Made by a program: the position numbers and the translations under genes. The notes under the pieces are model-generated. The model was not told the origin of the DNA. It did no database searches and saw only the letters and a list, made by a program, of their open reading frames with translations. Shown one piece after another: positions 23,117 through 33,237 of a DNA stretch of 64,000 nt. Source of the DNA: Sulfurimicrobium lacus. Its GTDB lineage: Bacteria > Pseudomonadota > Gammaproteobacteria > Burkholderiales > Sulfuricellaceae. The first letter of the stretch is position 1. Each line of letters begins with the position of its first letter. The stretch spans positions 310,001 through 374,000 of the forward strand of contig NZ_AP022853.1 of NCBI RefSeq assembly GCF_011764585.1, written 5' to 3'.

Positions 23117-25714
23117 TTATATGCCTGCGATGCCGAGCAGTTGCCAGAATTGGCGGTATTGCATGTTCTCGGCCAGAGCAAGCAGCCGTGCGGCCAGCTC
23201 GGGATTTTCCAGCCGGATTTGATCCAGTTCCGCCGCGATCTTGGCGGGGTTGAGTTCGCGTACCGCTTCGGTCAGCCTTGCGCGGGCTTCCGCGGAAAGG
23301 GACGCCAGGTCGGCGGCGGTCAGTTCCGCCGTTTTCTGCCCGCCATCGCGCGGCGCTTCGATTTCGCGCGCGAAATGTATGCCGAGCTGTTTTTCCAGCA
23401 CGGCGTATAGCTCCTCTTTCCGAACCGGCTTGCGCATGAAGTCGTCTGCGCCTGCTTCGAGCGCTTCCCGGCGGTTCTCCTCGAAAGCGTAGGCGGTGAG
23501 GATCACTACCTTGGGCTGACACGCGTCTTTCCGGGCGCGCATCTGGCGCATCGCTTCCAGTCCATCCATTTTCGGCATGCGCCAGTCCATGAGGACCAGT
23601 TCGGGCTGGAACGATGCGACCCGCTCTTCGACCTGGCTGCCGTCCTCGGCCTCGGCGATCTCGAAGCCGTAGGGTTCCAGCAAGTCGCGAAATAGGAGCC
23701 GCGTTTCCGTATTGTCGTCCGCGACCAGGATGCGCTTACCGCGGTCGGCGGCCGCAAGATCGACGACGCGGCCGCGCGTGCCGGGATGCGCCGCGGGTGT
23801 GCCGCAGGTCTGCACCAGCAGCGTGAACATGAAGGACGAGCCTTGTCCGGGGGTGGACTCGACGGTCAGATCGCTGCCCATCATTTGCAGGTACTGCCGG
23901 CTGATGGTCAGCCCCAGGCCGGTGCCTGCCTGATTGGCCGAGGGTGTGCCCGCCTGTTCGAAGGGTTCGAAGATGCGGCGCAGGTCTTCCGGGGCGATGC
24001 CGATGCCGGTGTCGCTCACGGCAAATTCCAGGCGGGCCTTGCCTTCCCCTTCGGCTTGCGTCTTTACCCTGAGCGCGACACCGCCGTGGCGAGTGAACTT
24101 GACCGCGTTCGACAGCAGGTTGAGCAAGACCTGGCGCAGCTTGACGGTGTCGAGCAAGGCGCCCGGCGGCAGATCGGGCGCTTCCAGCGTGAGCGTCAGG
24201 CCGGTCTGTTCGGCGCGTCCCCGCATCATGTCGCTGACCTCGCGCAGGAGTTCGCCGGGACTGGCTTCTTCTTCCGTCACCCGCATCTTGCCGGATTCGA
24301 TCTTGGAGAGTTCCAGGATGTCGTTGATCAGGGTGAGCAGATGGTTGCCCGAGCGTTCGATGACTTCTGCGTTGCGGCGCTGCTTGTCGGACAGCGCCGG
24401 GTCCTTGTCCATCAGTTGCGAGAAGCCGATCACGGCATTCAGGGGCGTGCGCAGCTCATGGCTCATGTTGGCGAGGAAGGTGGTCTTGGAGTGGTTGGCG
24501 GCTTCGGCCTGATCGCGCGCCACCGTCAGTTCCTCGGTGCGCTGCCGCACCAGCTCCTCCAGGTGTTCGCGGTGCTTCTGCAATTCCGCCTCGGCCTGTT
24601 TGCGCTCGGTGATGTCGGAGAAAATGGAGATGAAGCGGCGAATCCGTCCGTCGTGGCCGCGCAAGGCCCGGATCGAGATTTCCTCGGGGAATATCTCGCC
24701 CGATTTGCGCCGGTTCCACAATTCCCCGCGCCAGTGCCCGACGGTTTTCAACTGATTCCAGAGATTGCTGTACACCGTGTTGTCGTGCCGTCCGGACTTG
24801 AGGATGCGCGGGTTCTGGCCGATCACCTCGTCGCGGGTGAAGCCGTAAATGGTGCAGAACGCGTCGTTTACCCACAGGATGGTGCCTTCTGAGTCGGTGA
24901 TGACGGCGCCCTCGGCCATGGCGGAGAAAGCCAGCTCGTTTTCGCGCCGTTCCTCGCTTTGCCGCTCCTGTTCCAGGACACGACGGCGGGCGAAAAAGCT
25001 GAAAGTCGAGATCGTGGCGAGGCCGAGAAACCAGATGCCGAAGTGCCAGTACTGGATGGAGCGCCATGTCGGCTCCTGGACGGTCCGGTAGGTGTTGAGG
25101 TCGATCGAGATCACCGCGCCGCCGCGCAGCCCCCCCACCGGGACCAGGGTGTCGCGATGGCACTCCAGGCACTCCTCTTCCATGCGCATCGGTATCATGA
25201 CCCGCATCAGGCCGTGGCTGCCTTTCTTGGGGACCGCCTCGGTGGCTATCTGTGCGCCGCTTTCCAGCGTCTTGAGCGCTTTCGCCTCCCAGTCGTCGGG
25301 GGCGTTGTTGCGGTTGCGCAGCTGGCGCGAGGTGAGCCTTTCCTTGATGCCGTATTCCTTGTTACTGACTTCCTGGACCGCTTCCAGGATATGAATGGGC
25401 GTGAGCGCTACGAGATTGAACGGGGTGCCGTCCATCTTGTCCCCGGAGAGGTGTTCCTGTTCCTCCAGGGTTTCGATCGGCGGCACCTTGTCGGCGTTGA
25501 TGAAAACCCCGCCCACGCTGGCCGCCCACTTGCGAATCGCCATGTCCTTCTTGAGATTGGTGACCGCGTCGATCCTGGCCATCGATTCCGCCGTGCGGTC
25601 CAGCTGGCCGCGCTGTGACCAGAGGGATGCGACCACCACCAGCGTCCAGATGATGGCGGCGAGAACCGCGGTCACGCGGTTGCCGAACAAGAGGTGCTTC
25701 CTTTCTGTTTCCAC
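23117..25714 (-). CDS. Hybrid histidine kinase with periplasmic c-type haem sensor domain
   Basis: Membrane sensor of 865 aa starting the operon. I chose GTG at 25714, which has AAGGA nine bases upstream; a GTG at 25753 would add 13 residues. Order: one N-terminal membrane helix, a periplasmic DUF3365/Tll0287-like domain with a covalent haem motif C182-L-E-C-H186, a second helix (about 224-242), a PAS domain, a HisKA domain (ANMSHELRTPLNAVIG), an ATPase domain (NLLSNAVKFT, DTGIGI, GTGLGLTI), and a receiver (ILVADDNTETRLL, LVLMDWRMPKMDG). A C-terminal helical tail of about 100 residues may be a degenerate phosphotransfer domain. Haem binding suggests sensing of redox state or a gas. Promoter unclear. 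Confidence 0.9.
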   Translation of the reverse strand: METERKHLLFGNRVTAVLAAIIWTLVVVASLWSQRGQLDRTAESMARIDAVTNLKKDMAIRKWAASVGGVFINADKVPPIETLEEQEHLSGDKMDGTPFNLVALTPIHILEAVQEVSNKEYGIKERLTSRQLRNRNNAPDDWEAKALKTLESGAQIATEAVPKKGSHGLMRVMIPMRMEEECLECHRDTLVPVGGLRGGAVISIDLNTYRTVQEPTWRSIQYWHFGIWFLGLATISTFSFFARRRVLEQERQSEERRENELAFSAMAEGAVITDSEGTILWVNDAFCTIYGFTRDEVIGQNPRILKSGRHDNTVYSNLWNQLKTVGHWRGELWNRRKSGEIFPEEISIRALRGHDGRIRRFISIFSDITERKQAEAELQKHREHLEELVRQRTEELTVARDQAEAANHSKTTFLANMSHELRTPLNAVIGFSQLMDKDPALSDKQRRNAEVIERSGNHLLTLINDILELSKIESGKMRVTEEEASPGELLREVSDMMRGRAEQTGLTLTLEAPDLPPGALLDTVKLRQVLLNLLSNAVKFTRHGGVALRVKTQAEGEGKARLEFAVSDTGIGIAPEDLRRIFEPFEQAGTPSANQAGTGLGLTISRQYLQMMGSDLTVESTPGQGSSFMFTLLVQTCGTPAAHPGTRGRVVDLAAADRGKRILVADDNTETRLLFRDLLEPYGFEIAEAEDGSQVEERVASFQPELVLMDWRMPKMDGLEAMRQMRARKDACQPKVVILTAYAFEENRREALEAGADDFMRKPVRKEELYAVLEKQLGIHFAREIEAPRDGGQKTAELTAADLASLSAEARARLTEAVRELNPAKIAAELDQIRLENPELAARLLALAENMQYRQFWQLLGIAGI

Positions 25715-25876
25715 GTTCAGGCTTCCTTGATTCAGACAATTGCCGGGCAGCACTTCGAGATATTAAACCCGGATTATCTCTTAGGACGCGCTAATAGCTG
25801 GAAAGGTTGCGTTCTGACGTTCAATAGGGGTTAAACAATTGCGACGACACCGTCGCATGAAAATTCGCTGCCTGGA

Positions 25877-26779
25877 TCAGCGGTGAGACAGATGAAAATG
25901 CCGCAGAAAGTGGCTCACGGCGAGGTAGGCGCCGATCCAGCCGAGCAAGGCGGAGAGGGCCAGCAGGACAACAGTCTGGCCCGCACCGAGCAGTTCGAGG
26001 TGGAAGGCCGAGCCGTAAAGGCCGGCGAGCTGCGCGATGTGGCTATCGAGAAAATAGGCGCTGGCGCTGATGATGGCCCATCCTGCCATGCCGCCCAGCA
26101 GCCCCTGCAGGGCGCCATGGTAGAGGAAAGGCAGGCGGATGAAGCGGTCGGTCGCGCCGATCAGCTTGCTGACTTCGATTTCCTCCAGGCGGGTGAGGAT
26201 TTGCAGGCGGATGGTGTTGCCGGTACCGGCGATCAGGCCAAAACCCAGCAAGGCGGCGACGATCAGGGTGATCTGACGGCCCAGTCCGAGCAGCGCGTCC
26301 AGGCGCCGGGCCCAGCTCGAGTCGAGCTCGGCGGTTTCCACGCCAGACCAGCCGGCCGCTTCGGCGCGCAGCTTTTCCAGCATGGCGGGGTCGTTTTCGA
26401 CGGCGTTGACGACATAGGCGTCGGGCAGGGGGTTGTGCGTCAGTCCGGCGGTCACGTCTCCCAGCCCGCTGCTGGCGGAGAGGTCCTTGAGCGCCTGATC
26501 GCGTCCGACGAAAAGATGGTTTTTGACGCCGGGGTGTTTCTTCAGGCGCGCGTCGATCTGGCGTATCACATCCTTGCCCGCATCGCGCTTGAGAAACAGG
26601 CTGATTTGCGGTTCGGCGTCGAGGTTGCCGGCAACGTGGTTGAGGTTGGATAGCAGCAGGTACAGCCCGGCCGGCAGGCTGAGCGCGATGCCGATGACGC
26701 TCAGCGTCAGCAGCGTGGCCAGCGGCGTGGCGGCAAAGCGCCGCAGCACTGTGCTGAATGTGCGCCAGTGCCGCCTCAT
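25877..26779 (-). CDS. ftsX: Cell division ABC transporter permease
   Basis: Membrane partner of FtsE; the complex links the divisome to septal peptidoglycan hydrolases. The 300-aa protein has an N-terminal helix (about residues 20-45, LATLLTLSVIGIALSLPAGLYLLL), a periplasmic domain of roughly 110 residues, and three C-terminal helices beginning at about residue 170, with the conserved GATDRFIRLPFLYHG loop between them. The start at 26779 overlaps the ftsE stop (ATGA); the longer frame reading through ftsE is not real. In these bacteria ftsEX often precedes rpoH; here rpoH is 11 kb away, with the corrinoid/signalling operon in between. Confidence 0.95.
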   Translation of the reverse strand: MRRHWRTFSTVLRRFAATPLATLLTLSVIGIALSLPAGLYLLLSNLNHVAGNLDAEPQISLFLKRDAGKDVIRQIDARLKKHPGVKNHLFVGRDQALKDLSASSGLGDVTAGLTHNPLPDAYVVNAVENDPAMLEKLRAEAAGWSGVETAELDSSWARRLDALLGLGRQITLIVAALLGFGLIAGTGNTIRLQILTRLEEIEVSKLIGATDRFIRLPFLYHGALQGLLGGMAGWAIISASAYFLDSHIAQLAGLYGSAFHLELLGAGQTVVLLALSALLGWIGAYLAVSHFLRHFHLSHR

Positions 26780-27429
26780 GCGAGCAGCTCCCCGTGCTGC
26801 AGATGCAGGGTACGCGCGCTGTAGCGCTCGATCAGATGTTCGTCGTGGGTGGCGATCAGCACCGTTACCCCGACCTGGTTGAACGACTTGAACATTTCCA
26901 GGATCTCGCTCGCGTAGTTGCTGTCGAGGTTGCCGGTGGGTTCGTCTGCCAGCAGGATGGCGGGACGATGCACGATGGCGCGGGCGATGCACAGGCGTTG
27001 CTGTTCGCCGCCGGACAGGGCGATCGGCATGGTTTTCTCGCGTCCCAGCAGTCCGACCTTGTCCAGCGCGGCGCGGGTCCGTTTGGCGGCTTCGCCTTGA
27101 TCGAAACCGGTGATTTCCAGCGGCAGCATCACGTTGTCGAACACGCTGCGGTCGTATAGCAGCTTGTGGTCCTGGAAAATCAGGCCGAAATTGCGCCGCA
27201 GGAAGGGGATGGCCGCGGGGCGCAGCTGGCCCAGGTTTTGCCCGTTGATGACGATGGTGCCGCTGCTGGGCGCCTCGATGGCGGCGATCAGGTTGAGCAG
27301 CGTGCTTTTTCCGGCACCGGAATGTCCGGTGACGAACGCCATCTCGCCGGTCTCGATGGTGAAGGTGATGTCCTTCAGCGCCTCGAGACCACCGGGGTAA
27401 CGCTTGCTGACCTGGCTGAGGCTGATCAT
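26776..27429 (-). CDS. ftsE: Cell division ATP-binding protein
   Basis: ABC ATPase of the FtsEX complex, 217 aa. It starts [14 protein letters not shown], with Walker [13 protein letters not shown] (about residues 35-46), Q-loop in [12 protein letters not shown], signature [14 protein letters not shown], and Walker [13 protein letters not shown], then the H-loop IATHDEHLI. It is coupled to ftsX by a four-base overlap. Upstream lie 163 bp that contain a long CACAGAG-type inverted repeat separating it from trpE on the same strand. Confidence 0.96.
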   Translation of the reverse strand: MISLSQVSKRYPGGLEALKDITFTIETGEMAFVTGHSGAGKSTLLNLIAAIEAPSSGTIVINGQNLGQLRPAAIPFLRRNFGLIFQDHKLLYDRSVFDNVMLPLEITGFDQGEAAKRTRAALDKVGLLGREKTMPIALSGGEQQRLCIARAIVHRPAILLADEPTGNLDSNYASEILEMFKSFNQVGVTVLIATHDEHLIERYSARTLHLQHGELLA

Positions 27430-27443
27430 CTTGAAATCAGTTA

Positions 27444-27564
27444 GCCACAGAGAACACAGAGTTCACAGAGAAAACCGGGACGGCGGAGAAGGACAGTTTC
27501 ATGGCCCAACCCGCAAAAAATGCAAAACACGCTTCATCTCTGTGTCCTCTGTGATCTCTGTGGC
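27444..27564. repeat. CACAGAG-type inverted repeat between trpE and ftsE
   Basis: 28-base arms at 27444-27471 and 27537-27564, each starting or ending with GCCACAGAG/CTCTGTGGC and built from approximate 9-base units, with 65 bases between. The right arm is the exact complement of the left arm of the copy at 37247. It may act as a transcript barrier between trpE and ftsE. Confidence 0.85.
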
Positions 27565-27592
27565 TGATTGGTGATTTTTTTAAAATCATCGC

Positions 27593-29059
27593 TTAGTCGG
27601 CCAAGCCGCCCAGCGCCAGCTCGGCTGCGCGCAGCACCGCGCGCGCCTTGTTGCGGGTTTCTTCCCATTCGCTTTGCGGCACGGAATCGGCCACGATGCC
27701 GGCGCCGGCCTGGACGAACAGAGTGCCGTCCTTGATCACGGCGGTGCGGATGGCGATGGCGAGATCCATGTCGCCGTTGAAGCCGAGGTAGCCCACCGCG
27801 CCGCCATAAATGCCGCGCTTGGTGGGTTCGAGTTCGTCGATGATCTCCATAGCGCGCACCTTGGGGGCGCCGGACAGCGTGCCGGCCGGGAAGGTGGCGC
27901 GCAGCACGTCCATGGCCGATACGCCCGCCTTGCGCTTGCCTTCGACGTTGGAGACGATGTGCATGACGTGGGAGTAGCGTTCGATGACCATTTTCTCCGT
28001 GACCTGCACCGTGCCCGTGGCGGATACCCGGCCCACGTCGTTGCGGCCGAGGTCCATCAGCATCAGGTGTTCGGCGAGTTCCTTGGGATCGCTGAGCAGG
28101 TCCTTGGCCAGCGCTTCGTCTTCCTCGCGCGTTTTGCCGCGCGTGCGGGTGCCGGCGATGGGGCGCACGGTGATGGTGTCCGCTTCCAGCTGCACCAGGA
28201 TTTCCGGCGAGGCGCCGACCACGTGATGGTCGCCCATGTCGTAGTAAAACATGTAAGGCGAAGGGTTGAGCGTGCGCAACGCGCGGTACAGCGACAGCGG
28301 CGAGGCGGCGTAGGGCTGGCTCATGCGCTGCGACAGCACGACCTGCATGATGTCGCCGTCGGTGATGTAATTTTTTGCCCTGGTGACGGCGGCCTTGAAT
28401 GCGTCTTCGCCGATTTCCGAACTCGCCTGTTGCGCGCCGGATGCAGGCGCGGCGGGTATTTCCACCGGTTTGCGCAGCATGCCGCGCAGTGCAGTGAGGC
28501 GTTGTTGCGCCCGTGCGTAGGCATCTGGCTGGCCGGGGTCGGCATAGACGATGAGGTAGATCTTGCCGGACAGGTTGTCCATTACCGCCAGTTCGTCCGA
28601 CAGCAGCAGCAGGATGTCCGGCGCGCCGATCACGTCGGGTTTGCTGGTGTGCGCCAGTTTCTTCTCGACGTAACGAATGGTGTCGTAGCCGAAGTAGCCC
28701 GCCAGGCCGCCGCTGAAGCGCGGTTGTCCGGGGCGCGCCGGCACTTTGAGGCGCGCCATGTATTGCTGGATGAACTGCAGCGGGTCGCTCGCTTCCGTCT
28801 GTTCGAGCGTGCCGCTGTCGCTTTCCACCGTGATGTTCCGGCCGCGTACCACAATGCGGGTTTTGGCCGGCAGGCCGATGAAAGAGTAGCGCCCGAAGCG
28901 CTCGCCGCCTTCCACCGACTCCAGCAGGTAGGAGTAGGGCTGGTTGGCGAGCTTGAGGTAAAGCGACAGCGGGGTGTCGAGGTCGGCGAGGGTTTCCAGC
29001 GTGAGCGGGATGCGGTTGTAGCCCTGCTGGGCAAGCTGATTGAATTCCTGTTCGGTCAT
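27593..29059 (-). CDS. trpE: Anthranilate synthase component I
   Basis: First enzyme of tryptophan synthesis; converts chorismate to anthranilate with ammonia from TrpG. The 488-aa protein has the N-terminal tryptophan-binding LLES segment in [19 protein letters not shown], the chorismate-domain motifs [24 protein letters not shown] in variant form, [18 protein letters not shown] and [22 protein letters not shown]. Full length and intact. trpG, trpD and trpC are not within the window next to it, although gph upstream is a frequent neighbour of trpE in betaproteobacteria. Allosteric feedback by tryptophan is expected from the LLES element. Confidence 0.97.
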   Translation of the reverse strand: MTEQEFNQLAQQGYNRIPLTLETLADLDTPLSLYLKLANQPYSYLLESVEGGERFGRYSFIGLPAKTRIVVRGRNITVESDSGTLEQTEASDPLQFIQQYMARLKVPARPGQPRFSGGLAGYFGYDTIRYVEKKLAHTSKPDVIGAPDILLLLSDELAVMDNLSGKIYLIVYADPGQPDAYARAQQRLTALRGMLRKPVEIPAAPASGAQQASSEIGEDAFKAAVTRAKNYITDGDIMQVVLSQRMSQPYAASPLSLYRALRTLNPSPYMFYYDMGDHHVVGASPEILVQLEADTITVRPIAGTRTRGKTREEDEALAKDLLSDPKELAEHLMLMDLGRNDVGRVSATGTVQVTEKMVIERYSHVMHIVSNVEGKRKAGVSAMDVLRATFPAGTLSGAPKVRAMEIIDELEPTKRGIYGGAVGYLGFNGDMDLAIAIRTAVIKDGTLFVQAGAGIVADSVPQSEWEETRNKARAVLRAAELALGGLAD

Positions 29060-29183
29060 GGTGTCGGTTCCTTAAGCTAGACTGAAAAAAGCGCGGTGGC
29101 GCGAGACTTCCTATTGCCAGGCACGCCATCGCCAGGAAAGGAGGGCCGATTTCAGTACAGCTTGAGGTTGGTTGCGCATGACG

Positions 29184-29864
29184 TCAGATTTTTTTTATCA
29201 GTTTGGTGGCTTCGAAAAGGCTGGGCACCACGGCGTCGAGGTCCAGTTCTGCCACGCTGCGGCCGCGGTTGTAGCCGTAGGGTACGCAGAACACGTGACA
29301 GCCTGCCGCACGCGCCGCCTGGGTGTCGTTGAGGGAATCGCCGATGAGCAGCAATTCCGCCGCTGCGATGCCGAAAATCTTGCAGGCATGCTGCAGCGGC
29401 AGCGGGTCGGGTTTGCGCTTGGGCAGCGTGTCGCCGGAAAGGATCAGCTCGAAATAATCGAACAGACCGGTGTCCTTGAGCAGCGGCACGGTGAATTTCT
29501 CCGCCTTGTTGGTGATGCAGGCGAGGCGGAACCCTGCCGTTTTCATCGCTTGCAGGCCTTCCACCACGCCGGGGAAGGGCCGGCTTTCGCGGCTCACGCC
29601 TTCGGCATAGTGCTTTTCATATATCGGATAGGCGCGGGCGAACAGCGCGGCATCGGGTTCCGCGTCCATGTCGCGCGTGAGCACGCGCTTCACCAGGCGG
29701 GAAACGCCGTTGCCGATGTAGGTCTTGACCGTTTCCAGTTCGATGGGCGGAAGATTCAGTTCCGCGGCCATGCGCGTGGCGGCCTCGGCCAGGTCGGGCG
29801 CAGTGTTGAGCAGGGTGCCGTCGAGGTCGATGACGACCGCTTTGATGGAGAGTGGGAAGTTCAT
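29184..29864 (-). CDS. gph: Phosphoglycolate phosphatase
   Basis: HAD-family phosphatase that removes phosphate from 2-phosphoglycolate, produced by Rubisco oxygenation or DNA repair. The 226-aa protein starts at ATG 29864 with VVIDLDGTLLNTAPDL (catalytic aspartates), then a helical cap, FPGVVEGLQAMKTAG, CITNKAEKF, KRKPDPLPLQ with the conserved lysine, and LLIGDSLNDTQAARAAG. A longer frame running upstream from 30050 reads through a repeat and the rpe gene end and is rejected. The rpe gene lies just upstream, a common rpe-gph-trpE arrangement. Confidence 0.94.
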   Translation of the reverse strand: MNFPLSIKAVVIDLDGTLLNTAPDLAEAATRMAAELNLPPIELETVKTYIGNGVSRLVKRVLTRDMDAEPDAALFARAYPIYEKHYAEGVSRESRPFPGVVEGLQAMKTAGFRLACITNKAEKFTVPLLKDTGLFDYFELILSGDTLPKRKPDPLPLQHACKIFGIAAAELLLIGDSLNDTQAARAAGCHVFCVPYGYNRGRSVAELDLDAVVPSLFEATKLIKKI

Positions 29865-29872
29865 GGTAGTAG

Positions 29873-29950
29873 TAAGCGGTGAGCGGTGAGCGGGAAGCGG
29901 CAGCGAGGGCGGGGGGTACCGCTTTCTGCTCACCGCTTCCCGCTCACTGG
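29873..29950. repeat. Heptad-type inverted repeat between rpe and gph
   Basis: Tandem heptads such as TGAGCGG (29878-29900) face a mirrored set (TGCTCACCGCTTCCCGCTCA, 29926-29947) to form a long imperfect hairpin filling the whole rpe-gph spacer. The same family occurs inside murB at 60744-60809. Confidence 0.8.
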
Positions 29951-29952
29951 TT

Positions 29953-30639
29953 TCACGCCTTGGCCAGTTCGGCGCGCATCGCGGCGATAACGGAGTTGTA
30001 ACGCTGCGGATCGCTGTCCTTGGCCGCGCCGAACACGGCGGAACCGGCAACGAAGGTGTCCACGCCGGCTTTCGCCACTTCCAGGATATTGCCGGGACCG
30101 ACGCCGCCGTCGATTTCCAGGCTGATGTCGAGGCCGCGTGCGTCGATCATCTGGCGTACCTTGCGCGCCTTGTCCAGCACGTAGGGAATGAACTTCTGTC
30201 CGCCGAATCCGGGGTTGACCGACATCAGCAGCACCATGTCCAGCTTGTCGAGGGTGTATTCGAGTATATCCAGCGGGGTGGCCGGGTTGAACACCAGGCC
30301 GGCTTTGCAGCCGCATTCCTTGATCAGGCCGATGGTGCGGTCGACGTGCTCGGAAGCCTCGGGGTGGAACGTGATGTAGGTGGCGCCCGCCTTGGCGAAG
30401 TCGGGAATGATGCGGTCCACCGGCTTGACCATCAGGTGCACGTCGATCGGCGCAGTCACGCCGTGCTTGCGCAGTGCTTCGCATACCAGCGGGCCGATGG
30501 TCAGGTTGGGCACGTAATGGTTGTCCATCACGTCGAAGTGAACGATGTCGGCGCCGGAGGCGAGCACATCGTCCACGTCCTTGCCCAGATTGGCGAAGTT
30601 GGCCGACAGGATGCTTGGCGCGATGCGAAATTGAGACAT
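29953..30639 (-). CDS. rpe: Ribulose-phosphate 3-epimerase
   Basis: Interconverts ribulose-5-phosphate and xylulose-5-phosphate in the pentose phosphate and Calvin cycles. TIM-barrel protein of 228 aa with the family motifs [34 protein letters not shown] (metal-binding His and Asp), [33 protein letters not shown] and [12 protein letters not shown]. It stands 80 bp after lgt in the direction of transcription and is followed by the heptad repeat and gph. Confidence 0.97.
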   Translation of the reverse strand: MSQFRIAPSILSANFANLGKDVDDVLASGADIVHFDVMDNHYVPNLTIGPLVCEALRKHGVTAPIDVHLMVKPVDRIIPDFAKAGATYITFHPEASEHVDRTIGLIKECGCKAGLVFNPATPLDILEYTLDKLDMVLLMSVNPGFGGQKFIPYVLDKARKVRQMIDARGLDISLEIDGGVGPGNILEVAKAGVDTFVAGSAVFGAAKDSDPQRYNSVIAAMRAELAKA

Positions 30640-30719
30640 GATCTATCCTTAAGAATTCAGAGGCAAAGTCCGAATTTTAACCACAAATTGCGTTCCTGGC
30701 ACACATCCCGGCAGATAAA

Positions 30720-31499
30720 CTATCTCCGGTTGTACGCCCAGCGCAGCATCGCCACCCCGGCCGCAATCATCGGCAAGGACAGCCACTGTCCCATGGACAG
30801 GCCCAATGTCAGCAGGCCGAGGAAATCGTCCGGCTCGCGGCTGAATTCCGCCAGGAAGCGGAAGCTGCCGTAGCCGATCAGGAATAGCGCCGAAACCGCG
30901 CCGAGGGGTCGCGGGCGGCGCGAAAACAGCCACAGCAGGGTAAACAGGGTCAGGCCTTCGAGGGCGAACTCGTATAGCTGCGAAGGGTGGCGCGCCACCA
31001 GGTCCACTTGCGGGAAAACCATGCCCCAGGGTACGTCGGTAGGGCGCCCCCACAGTTCGCCGTTGATGAAATTGCCGATGCGCCCGGCGCCGAGCCCAAG
31101 CGGGACCAGCGGGGCGATGAAGTCGGTCACGGCCAGCCAGGTTTTTCCCGTCTTGCGCGAGAACAGCCACATCGCCACCAGCACGCCGAGGAAGCCTCCA
31201 TGGAAGGACATGCCGCCCTGCCACACGGCAAAAATCTCCAGCGGATGCTGCAGATAGTAGCCCGGCTTGTAAAACAGGATATAGCCCAGGCGCCCACCCA
31301 GCACCACGCCCAGCACGCCATAAAACAGCAGGTCGTCCAGTTCCTGCTTGCGCCATCCGAGATCGGGGCGGGCATTCAGGCGGTAACGGCCGAGACCGAG
31401 AAACAGGGCGAAGGCCGTCAGGTACATCAGTCCGTACCAGCGGATGGCCAGCGGACCAAGGTGAAGTGCGATGGGGTCGAATTGGGGGTGAATCAGCAT
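30720..31499 (-). CDS. lgt: Phosphatidylglycerol-prolipoprotein diacylglyceryl transferase
   Basis: First enzyme of lipoprotein maturation; transfers diacylglycerol to the lipobox cysteine at the cytoplasmic membrane. The 259-aa protein begins with [21 protein letters not shown], has about seven membrane helices, and contains [23 protein letters not shown], and the Lgt signature [18 protein letters not shown] (about residues 137-154) followed by RHPSQLYE. All are diagnostic of Lgt. Transcribed leftwards toward rpe. Confidence 0.97.
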   Translation of the reverse strand: MLIHPQFDPIALHLGPLAIRWYGLMYLTAFALFLGLGRYRLNARPDLGWRKQELDDLLFYGVLGVVLGGRLGYILFYKPGYYLQHPLEIFAVWQGGMSFHGGFLGVLVAMWLFSRKTGKTWLAVTDFIAPLVPLGLGAGRIGNFINGELWGRPTDVPWGMVFPQVDLVARHPSQLYEFALEGLTLFTLLWLFSRRPRPLGAVSALFLIGYGSFRFLAEFSREPDDFLGLLTLGLSMGQWLSLPMIAAGVAMLRWAYNRR

Positions 31500-31598
31500 G
31501 GCGTCCGGGAGGGGCGAATAAAGGACCGAAATTTACCACAGCGGACGCACGGCGGAGCACATTATATGTGCCCCGCATGCTTGCTCATGCTTGAGCGC

Positions 31599-33188
31599 TC
31601 AGTTTGCGCAGTCGAAATGCCGGGCCATCGAACGAAGATTTGCTGCCACATGGGCCAATTCTTCGGTGGCGCGTCCCATCTGGATGGCGCTTTCCGTACT
31701 TTCGCCGCTGATGGCGGAGATCTGTTCCATATTGGATGCCACTTCCTCGCCCGCGCTGGATTGCTGGCTGGCCGCGCCGGCTATGTGCCTCGCCATCTCG
31801 GTCACCCGCTGCGACGCGGTCGTGATCGCCTTGAAGCTTTCGCCGCTTGCCTGGATCAGCGCGAGCCCGGACTTTACTTCGCATGCGGCTTGTTCCATGG
31901 AGCCTGTTGCCGCGCCGACGGTGTTTTCGATTTCCGCCACCATGCGGGAAATGTCGGCGGTGCTGGAGGCGGTGCGTTCGGCAAGTTTTCTCACTTCGTC
32001 GGCCACTACGGCGAAGCCGCGACCCTGTTCACCGGCGCGCGCAGCCTCGATGGCGGCGTTGAGCGCCAGCAGGTTGGTCTGGTCGGCGATTTCCCGGATG
32101 GTCTGGGTAATCGCCCCGATTTTGAGTATGGCCTGGTTCAGTTCCATGATGGCCGTGCCGGACGTCTCCACTGTCTGCACCACGCGCGAGCTGGCATCCA
32201 TGCTGTGCCCCATCTGGGTATTGCCATTGTGCACTTCTGCAAGGGTCTGCCCCGCGGCATCTGCGGTGCCGCCCGCGTGTTCCGCCACTTCCCGGATGGA
32301 TGCGCTCATTTCCTCCATCGCCGCGGAAACCTGCATGATGCGGTCAGACTGCGCGTGCGAACGGGTGATGACGTGCGACATTTCCTCTTTCAAGCGGTCG
32401 GTGTGCGATGCAAGAATGGCCGACGACAGCGCGACTTCATCCAGGATCACCTTGAGGTGAACTTGCATGCAGGCGAGCGACGTCAGCACCTTGCCGACTT
32501 CGTCCTTGCCGCCGATGTCGATTTTGCTGCTCAGGTTGCCTTCGGCGATCTGGTCGAAAACACCGATGATTTTCTTCAGGCCGCGGTCGATCATGCCCGA
32601 GAGGAAAATGCCGAGCCCCGCTGAAAACAGCATGCCGGCGCCGGTCAGGGCGAATCCGAGCTTGTGCATGCCGATGTAGCCGAGCACGTTGCTGCCGATC
32701 AGCATGAGATTCATCGCGAGGATCAGGGTGATCAGGGATGCCTTGATGGACAGGCCGCGCGCTTTGGGGAGGCTTAACGGCTTGCCGGCGTTGAGCTCCT
32801 TGTACAGTGCTTCCGCTTCGCTTACCTGCTGTCGGGTGGGCGGGGAGCGTACCGACATGTATTCGACGATTTTGCCTTTTTCCTTCACCGGGACGACGAA
32901 GGCTTCCACCCAGTAATGATCGCCGTCCTTGCAGCGGTTCTTGACGATGCCGCGCCATGGCTGGCCGGATTTCACCGTGCTCCACAGCCAGGCGAAAGCC
33001 GCTGCCGGCATGTCCGGGTGGCGCACGAGGTTGTGGTTTTTGCCGATCAGTTCTTCCCTGCTGAAGCCGCTTAATTCGACAAAGGCGTCATTGGCGTAAG
33101 TGATGGCGCCCTTGAGGTCGGTCCTGGATACGATGGTGCCGCTGGTAAAGGATTTTTCGATTCCGGTGACAGGCAGGTTGACTTTCAT
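31599..33188 (-). CDS. Aer-like chemoreceptor with N-terminal PAS domain
   Basis: Probable aerotaxis or energy-taxis receptor, 529 aa. N-terminal PAS domain (residues about 20-125: [56 protein letters not shown]), the same fold that carries FAD in Aer. Two hydrophobic helices follow (about 148-200) with almost no periplasmic loop, a HAMP segment ([20 protein letters not shown]), then a full cytoplasmic signalling domain with the hairpin tip [20 protein letters not shown]. It is the third of three same-strand genes: hemerythrin, soluble CZB receptor, and this one. FAD versus haem in the PAS cannot be told by eye. Confidence 0.92.
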   Translation of the reverse strand: MKVNLPVTGIEKSFTSGTIVSRTDLKGAITYANDAFVELSGFSREELIGKNHNLVRHPDMPAAAFAWLWSTVKSGQPWRGIVKNRCKDGDHYWVEAFVVPVKEKGKIVEYMSVRSPPTRQQVSEAEALYKELNAGKPLSLPKARGLSIKASLITLILAMNLMLIGSNVLGYIGMHKLGFALTGAGMLFSAGLGIFLSGMIDRGLKKIIGVFDQIAEGNLSSKIDIGGKDEVGKVLTSLACMQVHLKVILDEVALSSAILASHTDRLKEEMSHVITRSHAQSDRIMQVSAAMEEMSASIREVAEHAGGTADAAGQTLAEVHNGNTQMGHSMDASSRVVQTVETSGTAIMELNQAILKIGAITQTIREIADQTNLLALNAAIEAARAGEQGRGFAVVADEVRKLAERTASSTADISRMVAEIENTVGAATGSMEQAACEVKSGLALIQASGESFKAITTASQRVTEMARHIAGAASQQSSAGEEVASNMEQISAISGESTESAIQMGRATEELAHVAANLRSMARHFDCAN

Positions 33189-33237
33189 GGTTTTGCGTTT
33201 CCCCCAATTTTGATTTTTTTGTTTTGCTGCGTCCGGG

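Noticed and set aside
29865-30050. Longer N-terminus for gph starting at 30050
   Set aside because: It would be encoded by the heptad repeat and the end of rpe; the HAD motif begins a few residues after the ATG at 29864.
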